21,857 bases of DNA from CAZCBN01 sp964496975 (GTDB lineage Bacteria; Planctomycetota; Phycisphaerae; Phycisphaerales; UBA1924): NCBI GenBank assembly GCA_964496975.1, contig CAZCBN010000052.1, positions 1-21,857 on the forward strand. Direction: 5' to 3'. The notes under the pieces are model-generated. The model ran no database searches. It was given only the letters and a program-made list of their open reading frames with translations, and was not told where the DNA came from. Position 1 is the first letter of the stretch. The number at the start of each line of letters is the position of its first letter. A program made the position numbers and the translations under genes. Shown here piece after piece: positions 9,403-16,369 of the stretch.

Positions 9403-9505
9403 CCGGCGCCTCGCTTCGCCGGCTCCGCGGGCCCCGCGGCCCCGGCGGATCGGCGCGAACCGGCCTGTCCCACCGACCGCGCGCACCCCGTCGCGCGGTC
9501 GGTGG
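9403..9505. terminator. Hairpin cluster after the secreted-protein gene, including a perfect 14-bp inverted repeat
   Basis: Three bases after the TAA stop a 6-bp stem, CCGGCG (9403-9408) with CGCCGG (9417-9422), encloses an 8-base loop. Further on, CCACCGACCGCGCG (9470-9483) pairs perfectly with CGCGCGGTCGGTGG (9492-9505) around an 8-base loop. Neither is followed by a T-run. They may end transcription of the upstream gene, or the larger repeat may be a protein-binding site. The role is uncertain; the inverted repeat itself is certain. Confidence 0.5.
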
Positions 9506-9554
9506 CGACGCGGGTTCTTCGGCGGGCCGCCGAGACGCCGCGCGTCCGCCCGGT

Positions 9555-9560
9555 TAGCCT
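9555..9560 (+). promoter_or_regulatory. Candidate -10 element of the ClC gene
   Basis: TAGCCT (a TANNNT -10 match) ends 8 bases before the ATG at 9569. At a standard spacing transcription would begin at the start codon itself, giving a leaderless mRNA. This fits the absence of any Shine-Dalgarno sequence in front of this ATG. No good -35 box is seen 17 bases upstream. Confidence 0.4.
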
Positions 9561-9568
9561 GCTGCGGC

Positions 9569-11479
9569 ATGCCCCGCCCCGCGCCGAGCAATCTCCTCAG
9601 TCGCATCAGCACCCGCCTCGGGTTCCGGTCTGACTGGTACATGATCGTCATCGGTGCCTTCGTCGGCACGCTCACCGGTGCAACGGCGGTTGCCTTCGCC
9701 ACGGTGCTGCACCGCCTCGAGCACCTCGCCCGCGGCCTGCAAGGGGGCGACGGCGTCTCGCACGGCGCGTTCGGATCGGCGGAGTGGGTCGTTGTCTGGC
9801 TCTTCCTGGGCCCCGTCATCGGCATGGGCCTCACGGGCGTGCTCGTCCGCTGGCTCGCGCCAGACGCCACGGGCCACGGCGTGCCCCAGGTCATCGCCGC
9901 CCTCGTGCAGCGCGGCGGCAAGATGCCCCTGCGCGTCGGCGTCGTGAAGGCGCTCGCCAGCATCCTCACCATCAGCGGCGGCGGCAGCTCCGGCGCCGAG
10001 GGGCCCATCGTGCAGATCGGCTCTGTCGCCGGCTCGCAGGTCGGCCAGTGGATCAAGCTCGACCGCCAGGCCCTGCAAACCCTCGTCGGCTGCGGCGCCG
10101 CCGCCGGCATGAGCTCCATCTTCAACGCCCCCATCGCCGGCGTGTTCTTCGTGCTCGAGGTGCTGCTACGAGATTTCTCCCTGAAGATCTTCACCCCCAT
10201 CGTCGTCGCGAGCGTCTTCAGCCAGGTCACCACGCAGGCCCTGCTCGGCCGGAACGAGGCCATCTTCGCCACCGACGGCCTCCTTCACGGCTACACCTTC
10301 ACCCCGCTCGAGCTGCCGAGCTATGTCGCGCTGGGCCTCGTCTGCGGCCTCGTCGCCATCGGCTTCGGCAAGCTGCTGCACTTCGGCGAGGACCTCGCCG
10401 CCAAGGCCCCGCTGCACCCGCTGCTGCGGCCCGTCACCGGGGCCGTGCTGCTCGGGGCCCTGGGCGTCGGCTTCCTCGCCCTGTCGCGTGCGATGGGCTG
10501 GGGCTTCGCCGGCGCGCCCGCCTTCTTCGGCGACGGCTACAGCACCATCCGAACCCTCCTGCAGCCCGCCACCTACGGCGGCGCGGTCGGGGCGGCCGCC
10601 GCGGCAGCAGCCGACATGCCCACGGCGCCGGTCTCTGTCGCCGTCGTGGCGCTCGCCGTCCTCCTGCTCTTCAAGTCAGCGGCGACCGTGGTCACGCTCG
10701 CCAGCGGCGGCTCGGGGGGCGTCTTTGCCCCCACGCTCTTCCTCGGCGCCACCACCGGCGCGCTCCTCGGCATCTCGCTCGAGCGGCTCGGCCTCATCCC
10801 CGCCGGCAGCACGCCCGCGGGCTACGCGCTCGTCGGCATGGCCGCCACGCTCGCCGCCAGCAGCCACGCCCCGCTCACGGCGATGCTCATGCTCTTTGAG
10901 CTCACGCGTGACATCTACGTCGTCCTGCCCATCATGCTCAGCGCCGTCATCGCCACCGTCACCGCGCAGGTGCTCGAGCGCGGCAGCATCTACACCTACC
11001 GCCTCCGGAAGAGCGGCGTCCTGCTGGGCGAGGCCCGCGACGCCACGCTCCTCCGCCGCCTCACCGCGGGCGACGTCGAGCCGGTCGCCCTGCCGACCGA
11101 GCCCGTCTACCCGTCGGACCCGCTCGCCAAGCTCATCTCGCTGCACGCCACCTTCCACGTGCCCGACTTCGTCGTGGTCGACGCCTCGGGCAACTACCTC
11201 GGCATGGTGACCGGCGCCGACGTCCGCACCGCGCTCATCGACCGCGAGGCCATCCCGCTGCTGCTCGTCGCCGAGCTCTCGCGGGGCGACATCCCCACCG
11301 TGCGTGAGGACGACCTGATGGACTCGGTCATGACCAAGTTCGCCCGCTACGACATCACCGCCCTGTGCGTGGTGGAGCCGCCCTGCGAGCAATGCCCCGC
11401 GGGTCGGCCCAAGTGGCTCCTCACGCGCCGCAACGCCCTCGCTGCTTACCAGCGTGCGCTGGAGGCCGCGGCCTCCTGA
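9569..11479 (+). CDS. ClC-family chloride channel/transporter with C-terminal CBS domains
   Basis: ClC proteins are inner-membrane dimers that move chloride (or fluoride), either as channels or in exchange for protons. The 636-residue product has the membrane domain at about 25-460. Its signature segments are GHGVP (102-106, where many members have GSGIP), GAEGP with the gating glutamate Glu144, NAPIAG before FVLEV (Glu197-Val198) and GGSGGVFAPTLFLG. Two cytoplasmic CBS domains follow, from about residue 500 to 620 (the segments around VALPTEPVYPSDPLAKL and GDIPTVREDDLMDSVM), which usually bind nucleotides and regulate transport. Val198 lies where the E. coli antiporter has its inner proton glutamate, so coupling to protons may differ. 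No Shine-Dalgarno is visible; see the -10 element at 9555. The zntB-like gene follows after 49 bases on the same strand, suggesting an operon. Confidence 0.92.
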   Translation: MPRPAPSNLLSRISTRLGFRSDWYMIVIGAFVGTLTGATAVAFATVLHRLEHLARGLQGGDGVSHGAFGSAEWVVVWLFLGPVIGMGLTGVLVRWLAPDATGHGVPQVIAALVQRGGKMPLRVGVVKALASILTISGGGSSGAEGPIVQIGSVAGSQVGQWIKLDRQALQTLVGCGAAAGMSSIFNAPIAGVFFVLEVLLRDFSLKIFTPIVVASVFSQVTTQALLGRNEAIFATDGLLHGYTFTPLELPSYVALGLVCGLVAIGFGKLLHFGEDLAAKAPLHPLLRPVTGAVLLGALGVGFLALSRAMGWGFAGAPAFFGDGYSTIRTLLQPATYGGAVGAAAAAAADMPTAPVSVAVVALAVLLLFKSAATVVTLASGGSGGVFAPTLFLGATTGALLGISLERLGLIPAGSTPAGYALVGMAATLAASSHAPLTAMLMLFELTRDIYVVLPIMLSAVIATVTAQVLERGSIYTYRLRKSGVLLGEARDATLLRRLTAGDVEPVALPTEPVYPSDPLAKLISLHATFHVPDFVVVDASGNYLGMVTGADVRTALIDREAIPLLLVAELSRGDIPTVREDDLMDSVMTKFARYDITALCVVEPPCEQCPAGRPKWLLTRRNALAAYQRALEAAAS

Positions 11480-11528
11480 CCCCCGCCGCCGCGTTCATTC
11501 TCCCCCGGCCCCCGCGAGGCTCCGCCCG

Positions 11529-12536
11529 ATGACAGAGACCACCGCCGACGACGGGCTCATCTTCGCCGCCCGGGGTGTCTGGGGCCCCGGCCCCGTCGAG
11601 CGCGTCGGCTGGGCCGACCTCGCCGCCGGGCCCGCCGGCTGCTGGGTCCACGCCGAGCGCACGCACCCCGCCACCGCCGAGTGGCTCCGCACCCGCAGCG
11701 GCCTGCCCGAGATCGCCGCCGACGCCATGCTCGAGCAGGACACCCGCCCACGTGTCGCGCGCTTCGGCGAGGCCATCCTGCTCAACCTCCGCGGCCCGAA
11801 CCCCGTCCAGAACGTGAAACGAATGGACGACCCAGCCGACGACTCGGACGACCCGCTCATCGCCGTCCGGTGCTGGTTCACGGCCGACGCCGTCGTCACC
11901 ACCCGCAAGTACCCCTTCACCAGCATCATGTCCCTGGTGGCGCAGGTTGACTGCGGCCGGGGCCCGCGTCGCCCGGGCGAGCTGCTCGCGGCCATCGTCG
12001 AGGGCGTGACGGACCAGCTTGCCCCCGTCATCGAAGAGCTCGCCGACGAGAGCTACGAGCTCGACGACGCGCTCGAGACCGGCCGCTGGAACGAGCGCTA
12101 CGCCCGCCGTCTCCGCTGGATGCGGCAGCTCGCGACCATCTACCGCCGCTACCTGGGGCCGCAGCGCGACGCCATCGCCCGCCTCGCCGTCGAGCCCGCC
12201 CCGTGGATCACCGACGCCGACCGCGCCGTCCTGCGCGAGCAGGTCGAGCGCCTGGGCCGCATGGTCGACGACGCCGACAACGTCCGCGAAACCTCGATCA
12301 GCCTCGTCGACCACCTCGCCGCGATGGCCAGCGAACGCACCAACCGCGCCGCCGCCCGCCTCGCGACGGTCGCCACCCTCACCGCCCCGCTCACCGTCAT
12401 CAGCGGCTTCCTGGGCATGAACGTCGCCGGCATCCCCGGCTCCGAGCACCCCTGGGCCTTCCCCACCGTCGTCGCCTGCTCCGCCCTGCTGACGACGGCC
12501 CTGCTCGTATTCTTCCGAAGGCGGAAGTGGCTCTAG
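11529..12536 (+). CDS. zntB: CorA/ZntB-family divalent metal transporter
   Basis: CorA-family proteins form pentameric inner-membrane channels; ZntB members move zinc and CorA members magnesium or cobalt. The 335-residue product has a large cytoplasmic N-terminal domain. A long helical region follows (about 150-270, rich in Glu, Arg and Leu), then two C-terminal membrane helices and a short positively charged end (FRRRKWL). The signature GMN is at 296-298, in the context LGMNVAGIPG followed by EHPWAF, which resembles ZntB more than classical CorA (where MPEL follows). The ATG at 11529 is the first one after the ClC stop; upstream in-frame codons overlap the ClC end and give a Pro/Arg-rich string. 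The gene ends 15 bases before the convergent uvrC stop, with no room for a separate terminator. The family is certain; the zinc preference is inferred from the loop sequence. Confidence 0.88.
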   Translation: MTETTADDGLIFAARGVWGPGPVERVGWADLAAGPAGCWVHAERTHPATAEWLRTRSGLPEIAADAMLEQDTRPRVARFGEAILLNLRGPNPVQNVKRMDDPADDSDDPLIAVRCWFTADAVVTTRKYPFTSIMSLVAQVDCGRGPRRPGELLAAIVEGVTDQLAPVIEELADESYELDDALETGRWNERYARRLRWMRQLATIYRRYLGPQRDAIARLAVEPAPWITDADRAVLREQVERLGRMVDDADNVRETSISLVDHLAAMASERTNRAAARLATVATLTAPLTVISGFLGMNVAGIPGSEHPWAFPTVVACSALLTTALLVFFRRRKWL

Positions 12537-12551
12537 CGCAACGCACCCGCC

Positions 12552-14018
12552 TCACTCGTCCAACGTCTTCTTCCGCCGCAGAATGTGGTGGTAGTGCTGC
12601 GCGAACCGGTGCGCCTCGTCGCGGATCTGCTGGCACAGCCGGAGCCCCGCGTTGTTCCGGCTCAACCGGATCGGCTCCGACCGCTCCTGCACATAGATCA
12701 GCTCTTCCTTCTTCGCCAAGCTGATCACCATCGGCGGCCTCGCCTGCAGCTGCGCAAACGCCTCCTGCGCCGCGTGCAGCTGCCCGAGGCCCCCGTCGAT
12801 CAGGATCACGTCCGGGTACAGCTCCTGCCCGTCCCCCGCCTCGCGATAGCGCCGGCTCACCACCTCGCGGATGCTCATGTAGTCATCGTTCGCGCGCCCA
12901 CCCTCCAGGTTGCTGAAGCCCTGGATCCGGTACCGGCGATACTCGTTCTTGAAGGGCCGCCCGTCCACAAAGCACACCTTGCTCCCCACCGTCTCCCCGC
13001 CCTGCAGGTGCGCGATGTCGATCCCCTCGATGCACCGGATCGGCTGCTCCAGCCCCAGCGTCTTCTGCAGGCTCTTCAGCCCCGCCGTCGGGTCGATGTA
13101 CCCGATCTCCGTCTCCGGCTGCCACCCGTCCGACGCGGCCGCCCGCTCGTCGAGCCGCTCGATCGCGCGGATCTGGTCGCGCAGCGCCGCCGCTTGTTCA
13201 AACCGCAGCGCCGCCGCCGCCCGCGCCATGTCCTCCCGCAGCTCGCGCAGCATCGCGCTGCGCTTGCTGTTCAGGAAGCGCACGAACCGGTCCACGTCCT
13301 CCCGGTACGCCTCCACGCCGATGCTCTCGTTGCACGGCGCCGTGCACTGGCCGATCGCCGCCAGCAGGCAGGGCCGAAAGAACTTGTTCCGCGGGTCCCC
13401 CGCCACGATGTCCAGCTTGCACGTCCGGTACTTGAACACCCGCTGCAGCACCTGCATCGCCTCGCGCAGGTCGCCCGCGTTCGTGAACGGCCCCAGCACC
13501 CGCGCGTTCCGCATGTGCGCCGGCGTCTCGCCCGTCTTCGGGTCCACCCCCGTCGGGTTCCGCGTCACAAACACCCGCGGAAAGTCCTCGCTCGTCGTAA
13601 TGATCAAATAGGGAAACGTCTTGTCGTCCACCAGCCGCGAGTTGTACTTCGGCTTGATGTCCTTGATCAGCCGGTTCTCCGCGAGCAGCGCCTCCCACTC
13701 CCCCTCGCACACCAGAAAATCAAACGTGTGCACCTCGTCCAGCAGGTTCTGCTTGGGATACCCGAGATCGGCCGACGGGATGAAGTAACTCGCCACCCGG
13801 TCCGGCAGCTTCGCCGCCTTGCCCACGTACAGCACCACCCCCGACCCATCCTTCATCAAGTAAACACCCGGCACCGGCGGCAACGCCCGCGCCGCCCGGT
13901 TCAACCGCGCAAGCCGCTCCTCCCGAGACTCCGCCCCCCACGGCGGCGGCGTGCCCGCGGGCAAAAACCCCTCGTCGTCGAGAGATCCTGGAACGTGCGC
14001 ATCGGGGTCGTCGGGCAT
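12552..14018 (-). CDS. uvrC: Excinuclease ABC subunit C, lacking the C-terminal helix-hairpin-helix region
   Basis: UvrC makes the two incisions on either side of DNA damage in nucleotide excision repair, acting with UvrA and UvrB. The 488-residue product has the GIY-YIG nuclease domain (GVY 51-53, YVGK 64-67, Arg74, and a later LLAENRLIKDIKPKYNS segment), a Cys-containing middle region and the UvrB-binding UVR helix (around RFEQAAALRDQIRAIERL). The RNase H-like nuclease has Asp334 (GIDIAH), Asp408 (LIDGG) and His470 (RDEAHRF), so both active sites look complete. E. coli UvrC is about 610 residues and ends in a helix-hairpin-helix pair. This protein stops 18 residues after His470, at KKTLDE. 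I chose the ATG at 14018; the frame is open to 14195, but that part is a low-complexity leader. The gene is convergent with zntB. Confidence 0.93.
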   Translation of the reverse strand: MPDDPDAHVPGSLDDEGFLPAGTPPPWGAESREERLARLNRAARALPPVPGVYLMKDGSGVVLYVGKAAKLPDRVASYFIPSADLGYPKQNLLDEVHTFDFLVCEGEWEALLAENRLIKDIKPKYNSRLVDDKTFPYLIITTSEDFPRVFVTRNPTGVDPKTGETPAHMRNARVLGPFTNAGDLREAMQVLQRVFKYRTCKLDIVAGDPRNKFFRPCLLAAIGQCTAPCNESIGVEAYREDVDRFVRFLNSKRSAMLRELREDMARAAAALRFEQAAALRDQIRAIERLDERAAASDGWQPETEIGYIDPTAGLKSLQKTLGLEQPIRCIEGIDIAHLQGGETVGSKVCFVDGRPFKNEYRRYRIQGFSNLEGGRANDDYMSIREVVSRRYREAGDGQELYPDVILIDGGLGQLHAAQEAFAQLQARPPMVISLAKKEELIYVQERSEPIRLSRNNAGLRLCQQIRDEAHRFAQHYHHILRRKKTLDE

Positions 14019-14331
14019 CGTGGCGTCTCGCACAGCGAACGGACCGTCCGCGGGTGCCTTCGCCCCATCCGAAGAAACGGAGCCAGCGGGAGGCAAGCCG
14101 CCCCGGCGCGCGAAGCCATCCCCAGAACTCAAAGAGGGTACGCGCCCGCGCCCCACCGATCGCCCGCTCGCGTCGCCCAGCCACCACCGCGACAATCGGG
14201 AGCGTGCCGTCGGGAATGCGGCCCCGCGCGCGATGATTTCCGCGTGATCGAAACGTTGTGCTTGAGGTCCATCGCAACTTCGCTAGCCTTGCCGAGGGAT
14301 CCTCGCGCGAGTCATATGTGGAGGCGGGCCG
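14019..14331. other. 313-bp divergent intergenic region
   Basis: This separates the starts of uvrC (minus) and the hydrolase gene (plus). The uvrC frame extends without a stop to 14195 but encodes a low-complexity leader, so I leave it non-coding. The plus-strand promoter at 14262-14289 is the only regulatory signal I can support. I see no RNA gene or repeat. Confidence 0.5.
14262..14289 (+). promoter_or_regulatory. Sigma-70-type promoter of the hydrolase gene
   Basis: TTGAGG (14262-14267) and TAGCCT (14284-14289) are spaced by 16 bases. Transcription would start near 14296, leaving a leader of about 35 bases that carries a GGAGG ribosome site before the ATG at 14332. The -10 hexamer is the same as those in front of lepB and the ClC gene. 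Confidence 0.5.
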
Positions 14332-15531
14332 ATGCAACTCCGACCCTTTGGTCCGATCACGCGTGCGAGCGTCATGCTCGCCACCAGCCTTCTGACGGGC
14401 GCGGCGAACGCCCAGCAGGAGTACACGCACACGATCCCCGGCAACGTCGATCTGCGCGAGTCAACCTTCTCCCTCTGGGTCCCCGCGGAGGTGGCCGCGG
14501 GGCAGGTCCGCGGCGTCCTGGCCGTGAGCGACTGGGAATCCGGCGCGGAGATCTATGACGACGCCCGCTTCCGCGCCTGGGCGGCCGACCAGCGCTTCGC
14601 GGTCCTCCGCTTCAACATGCGCAACCGCAGCGCGACGCTCTTTCTCGCCAAAGAGCCGGCCGCGGTCGCCCGCCTGTTCGGCGAGGCACTCCCGCACTTC
14701 GCCGCGGCCGCGTCGCTCCCCACGCTCGATGACGTCGGCGTCATCTTCACCGGGCTCTCCCAGGCCGGCTGGCAGTCCGTCGCGCTCGCCGACCTCGCGC
14801 CCGAGCGCACCATCGCCACGCTGCCCATCCACGACTCCACCGGCGACCGGGCCCCCGAGCAGGCCCTCGTCACAACCGGGCTCCACGTCCCCGCGCTGCA
14901 CCTCATGGGCGAGCGCGACAACGTGAACATGGGCTCACTCGCCAACGCCAACACCTACCCGCAGACCATCGCGGCCTTCGTCAACACACGCCGCGCCGCG
15001 GGGGCCTTGGTCGCCATCGCCGTCCAGCCCGACACCAACCACACCGCGTGGGAGGGCAACGAGCCGCACAGCGTCAACATCATGCTCGACTGGCTCACCG
15101 CCGTCGTCGCCCTCCGCGTGCCCCAGGACCCAACCGCCCCGCTGCTCATCGCGACCGACCACGACGGCTGGGCCGCCGACCTCGATCTCGCCTTCAACGC
15201 CGTGACGCCCTGGGTCACCGTCGCCGACGCGTCCATCCAGAGCTTCGTCTCGCTCCCCGCCGGCGAGGCGGCCCAGCGCTACTGGCTCCCCGGCTACGCC
15301 TTCGCCACCCAGTGGCTGCACTACGCGCAGACCGGCGAGCACGCCGAGCCCACGCCCGAGTGCTTCGCATCCCTCGCCCCGCCGACCGATGCCTCTGACG
15401 TCTTCGACGCGCTCGAGTTCCTCGCCCGCTTCGATCAGGCCGACCCATCCACCGACCTCGTCCCCCCCTCGGGCCTCACCCCGCTCGACATCCTCGAAGC
15501 CCTCGCCCGCATCGACGCCGGCTGCCCGTAA
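14332..15531 (+). CDS. Secreted alpha/beta-hydrolase-like protein with degenerate dockerin-like tail
   Basis: The 399-residue product has a signal peptide ending at ANA-QQ (about residue 27). The body looks like an alpha/beta hydrolase: strands leading to GVIFTGLSQAGW with a likely nucleophile Ser143, a possible acid Asp196 in MGERDNVNMG and a likely His237 in PDTNHTAWEG. The nucleophile elbow is GLSQA, so the usual second Gly of GxSxG is Ala. The substrate cannot be told; esterase or peptidase-like enzymes are candidates. The C-terminus (about 350-399) has two Asp/Leu-rich segments (SDVFDALEFLARFDQAD and LDILEALARIDAGCP) and ends in Cys-Pro like the tails of the proteins at 5383 and 8075, but the Asp-Phe-Asn-x-Asp loops are missing. 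The ATG at 14332 has GGAGG upstream and a promoter at 14262. A terminator overlaps the gene end. Confidence 0.75.
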   Translation: MQLRPFGPITRASVMLATSLLTGAANAQQEYTHTIPGNVDLRESTFSLWVPAEVAAGQVRGVLAVSDWESGAEIYDDARFRAWAADQRFAVLRFNMRNRSATLFLAKEPAAVARLFGEALPHFAAAASLPTLDDVGVIFTGLSQAGWQSVALADLAPERTIATLPIHDSTGDRAPEQALVTTGLHVPALHLMGERDNVNMGSLANANTYPQTIAAFVNTRRAAGALVAIAVQPDTNHTAWEGNEPHSVNIMLDWLTAVVALRVPQDPTAPLLIATDHDGWAADLDLAFNAVTPWVTVADASIQSFVSLPAGEAAQRYWLPGYAFATQWLHYAQTGEHAEPTPECFASLAPPTDASDVFDALEFLARFDQADPSTDLVPPSGLTPLDILEALARIDAGCP

Positions 15532-15546
15532 CGCGCCGGCATTTTT
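15517..15546 (+). terminator. Intrinsic terminator overlapping the end of the hydrolase gene
   Basis: GCCGGC (15517-15522) and GCCGGC (15535-15540) form a 6-bp stem around a 12-base loop, followed by ATTTTT. The left arm lies in the last codons and the TAA stop (15529-15531) is in the loop. Confidence 0.6.
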
Positions 15547-15786
15547 CGGACCCATGTCGCCGTCGCCCCGCGCGCACGCTGCGTTCCGAGTACACACAAC
15601 GCCGCCGACGCGACGGGTGAGCCCCGCACGCAGCGACACCGCGCTCAAGCTGTTGAAGCCAACGGTCGCGGTAATCACCCAGGACGCCACGCGGTTCAAC
15701 CGCTCGCGCCGCTTCACGGGCCATTTCCGCGCATTCCCCGCGCACGGCCCGCCACGCCTCTCCGGCGGACAGACCCACACATGCAA
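15547..15786. other. Intergenic stretch between the hydrolase terminator and the element boundary
   Basis: I see no gene here. Translations in all frames are Arg/Pro/Ala-rich without domain character. It contains a short inverted repeat GCGGTT/AACCGC at about 15691-15703. It is presumably the chromosomal DNA that lay downstream of the tRNA-type gene before integration. Confidence 0.45.
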
Positions 15787-16092
15787 TGGAGCCGGGGGGA
15801 ATCGAACCCCCGAGCACTCGCGGAATCTGCGGGAGAATACGCCGATTCCGACGGACGCGCAGCGCCGGGCGCAGCGCGGGCCGCACCGGGGGCAAAACGG
15901 GGCGCAGGCCGGGGTCGAACGGGCGGCCCAACAGGGGGACCAGTCCCGCCCACGTCGCGGCCGAACGCCGTGGGCGGCAACGCCCCGTCCGACGCCGACC
16001 TGGCCCGGCTCGTGGCATCGTGGGCCAACCTGCCGCCCGACGTGCGGGCCGGGATCGTCGCGGCGCTGCGCACGGCCACGCCCTCCCGCTGA
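15781..16092 (+). CDS. Doubtful small ORF that starts in the tRNA fragment
   Basis: The first part of this 103-codon frame is only a read-through of the tRNA fragment (WSRGESNPR and similar strings are common artefacts over tRNA 3' ends). The middle part is Ala/Gly/Arg-rich. The last 40 or so residues look protein-like: an amphipathic helical stretch, DADLARLVASWANLPPDVRA, ending before ATPSR, with regular G/C-ending codons. It could be the C-terminal piece of a gene cut by integration, or a small protein with a later start. No ribosome site is visible. I cannot assign a function. Confidence 0.3.
   Translation: MQWSRGESNPRALAESAGEYADSDGRAAPGAARAAPGAKRGAGRGRTGGPTGGPVPPTSRPNAVGGNAPSDADLARLVASWANLPPDVRAGIVAALRTATPSR
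15787..15811 (-). other. 3' end of a tRNA-type gene, candidate attachment site (attL)
   Basis: Read on the minus strand, GGGGG, the T-loop TTCGATT and CCCCC form a perfect T arm of 5 bp and 7 bases. It is followed by CGGCTCC and a discriminator A, i.e. the 3' strand of an acceptor stem. No matching 5' acceptor strand (GGAGCCG or a wobble variant) lies within 120 bases upstream on that strand, and the sequence there does not fold as D and anticodon arms. It is therefore a fragment. tRNA 3' ends are the usual attachment sites of integrative elements. The isotype, or tmRNA origin, cannot be decided from this piece. CCA is not encoded. Confidence 0.7.
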
Positions 16093-16369
16093 CCCCGCCC
16101 GACGCCCGACAGAACCGACGAAACCCACGACGCCGCGACGCGGCAGGCCATCGCCGCCCGTTCCGTCGGAAGGAAAGGCAAACGGCAGCCGATAGCGTCG
16201 GCAGGCCGGACGTCAACGGGTCCTCCCGGGCCGAGTTTCCTTGTGATGCCCGCGGGAACAGCCGCGGGGATAGACAGACGTTGTTTCGGATGTCCGGGTG
16301 CTCGCAATCGCACTTCGGGAGACGGTCCGCTTCCGCCCATGACCATCCGCCCGCGGATAAACTTGTGCA
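16093..16369. other. Upstream region of the TerY-P operon
   Basis: No gene is supported here. It should hold the promoter of the operon. A 7-bp inverted repeat, CCCGCGG (16249-16255) with CCGCGGG (16262-16268) around a 6-base loop, could be an operator or a weak hairpin; no T-run follows. TAAACT at 16358-16363 is a possible -10 box ending 6 bases before the ATG at 16370, without a recognisable -35. Confidence 0.4.

Noticed and set aside
14019..14195. N-terminal extension of UvrC to 14195
   Set aside because: The extra 59 residues are low-complexity and precede an already non-conserved leader; the ATG at 14018 suffices.
12585..14558. Long plus-strand open frame (657 codons) opposite uvrC and running into the hydrolase gene
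   Set aside because: Arg/Pro/Leu/Val-rich antisense shadow; overlaps two well-supported genes.
15787..16140. Complete tmRNA or tRNA on the minus strand
   Set aside because: The T arm and acceptor 3' strand are clear, but no matching 5' acceptor strand, no conserved GGAC before the T arm and no tag frame could be found.
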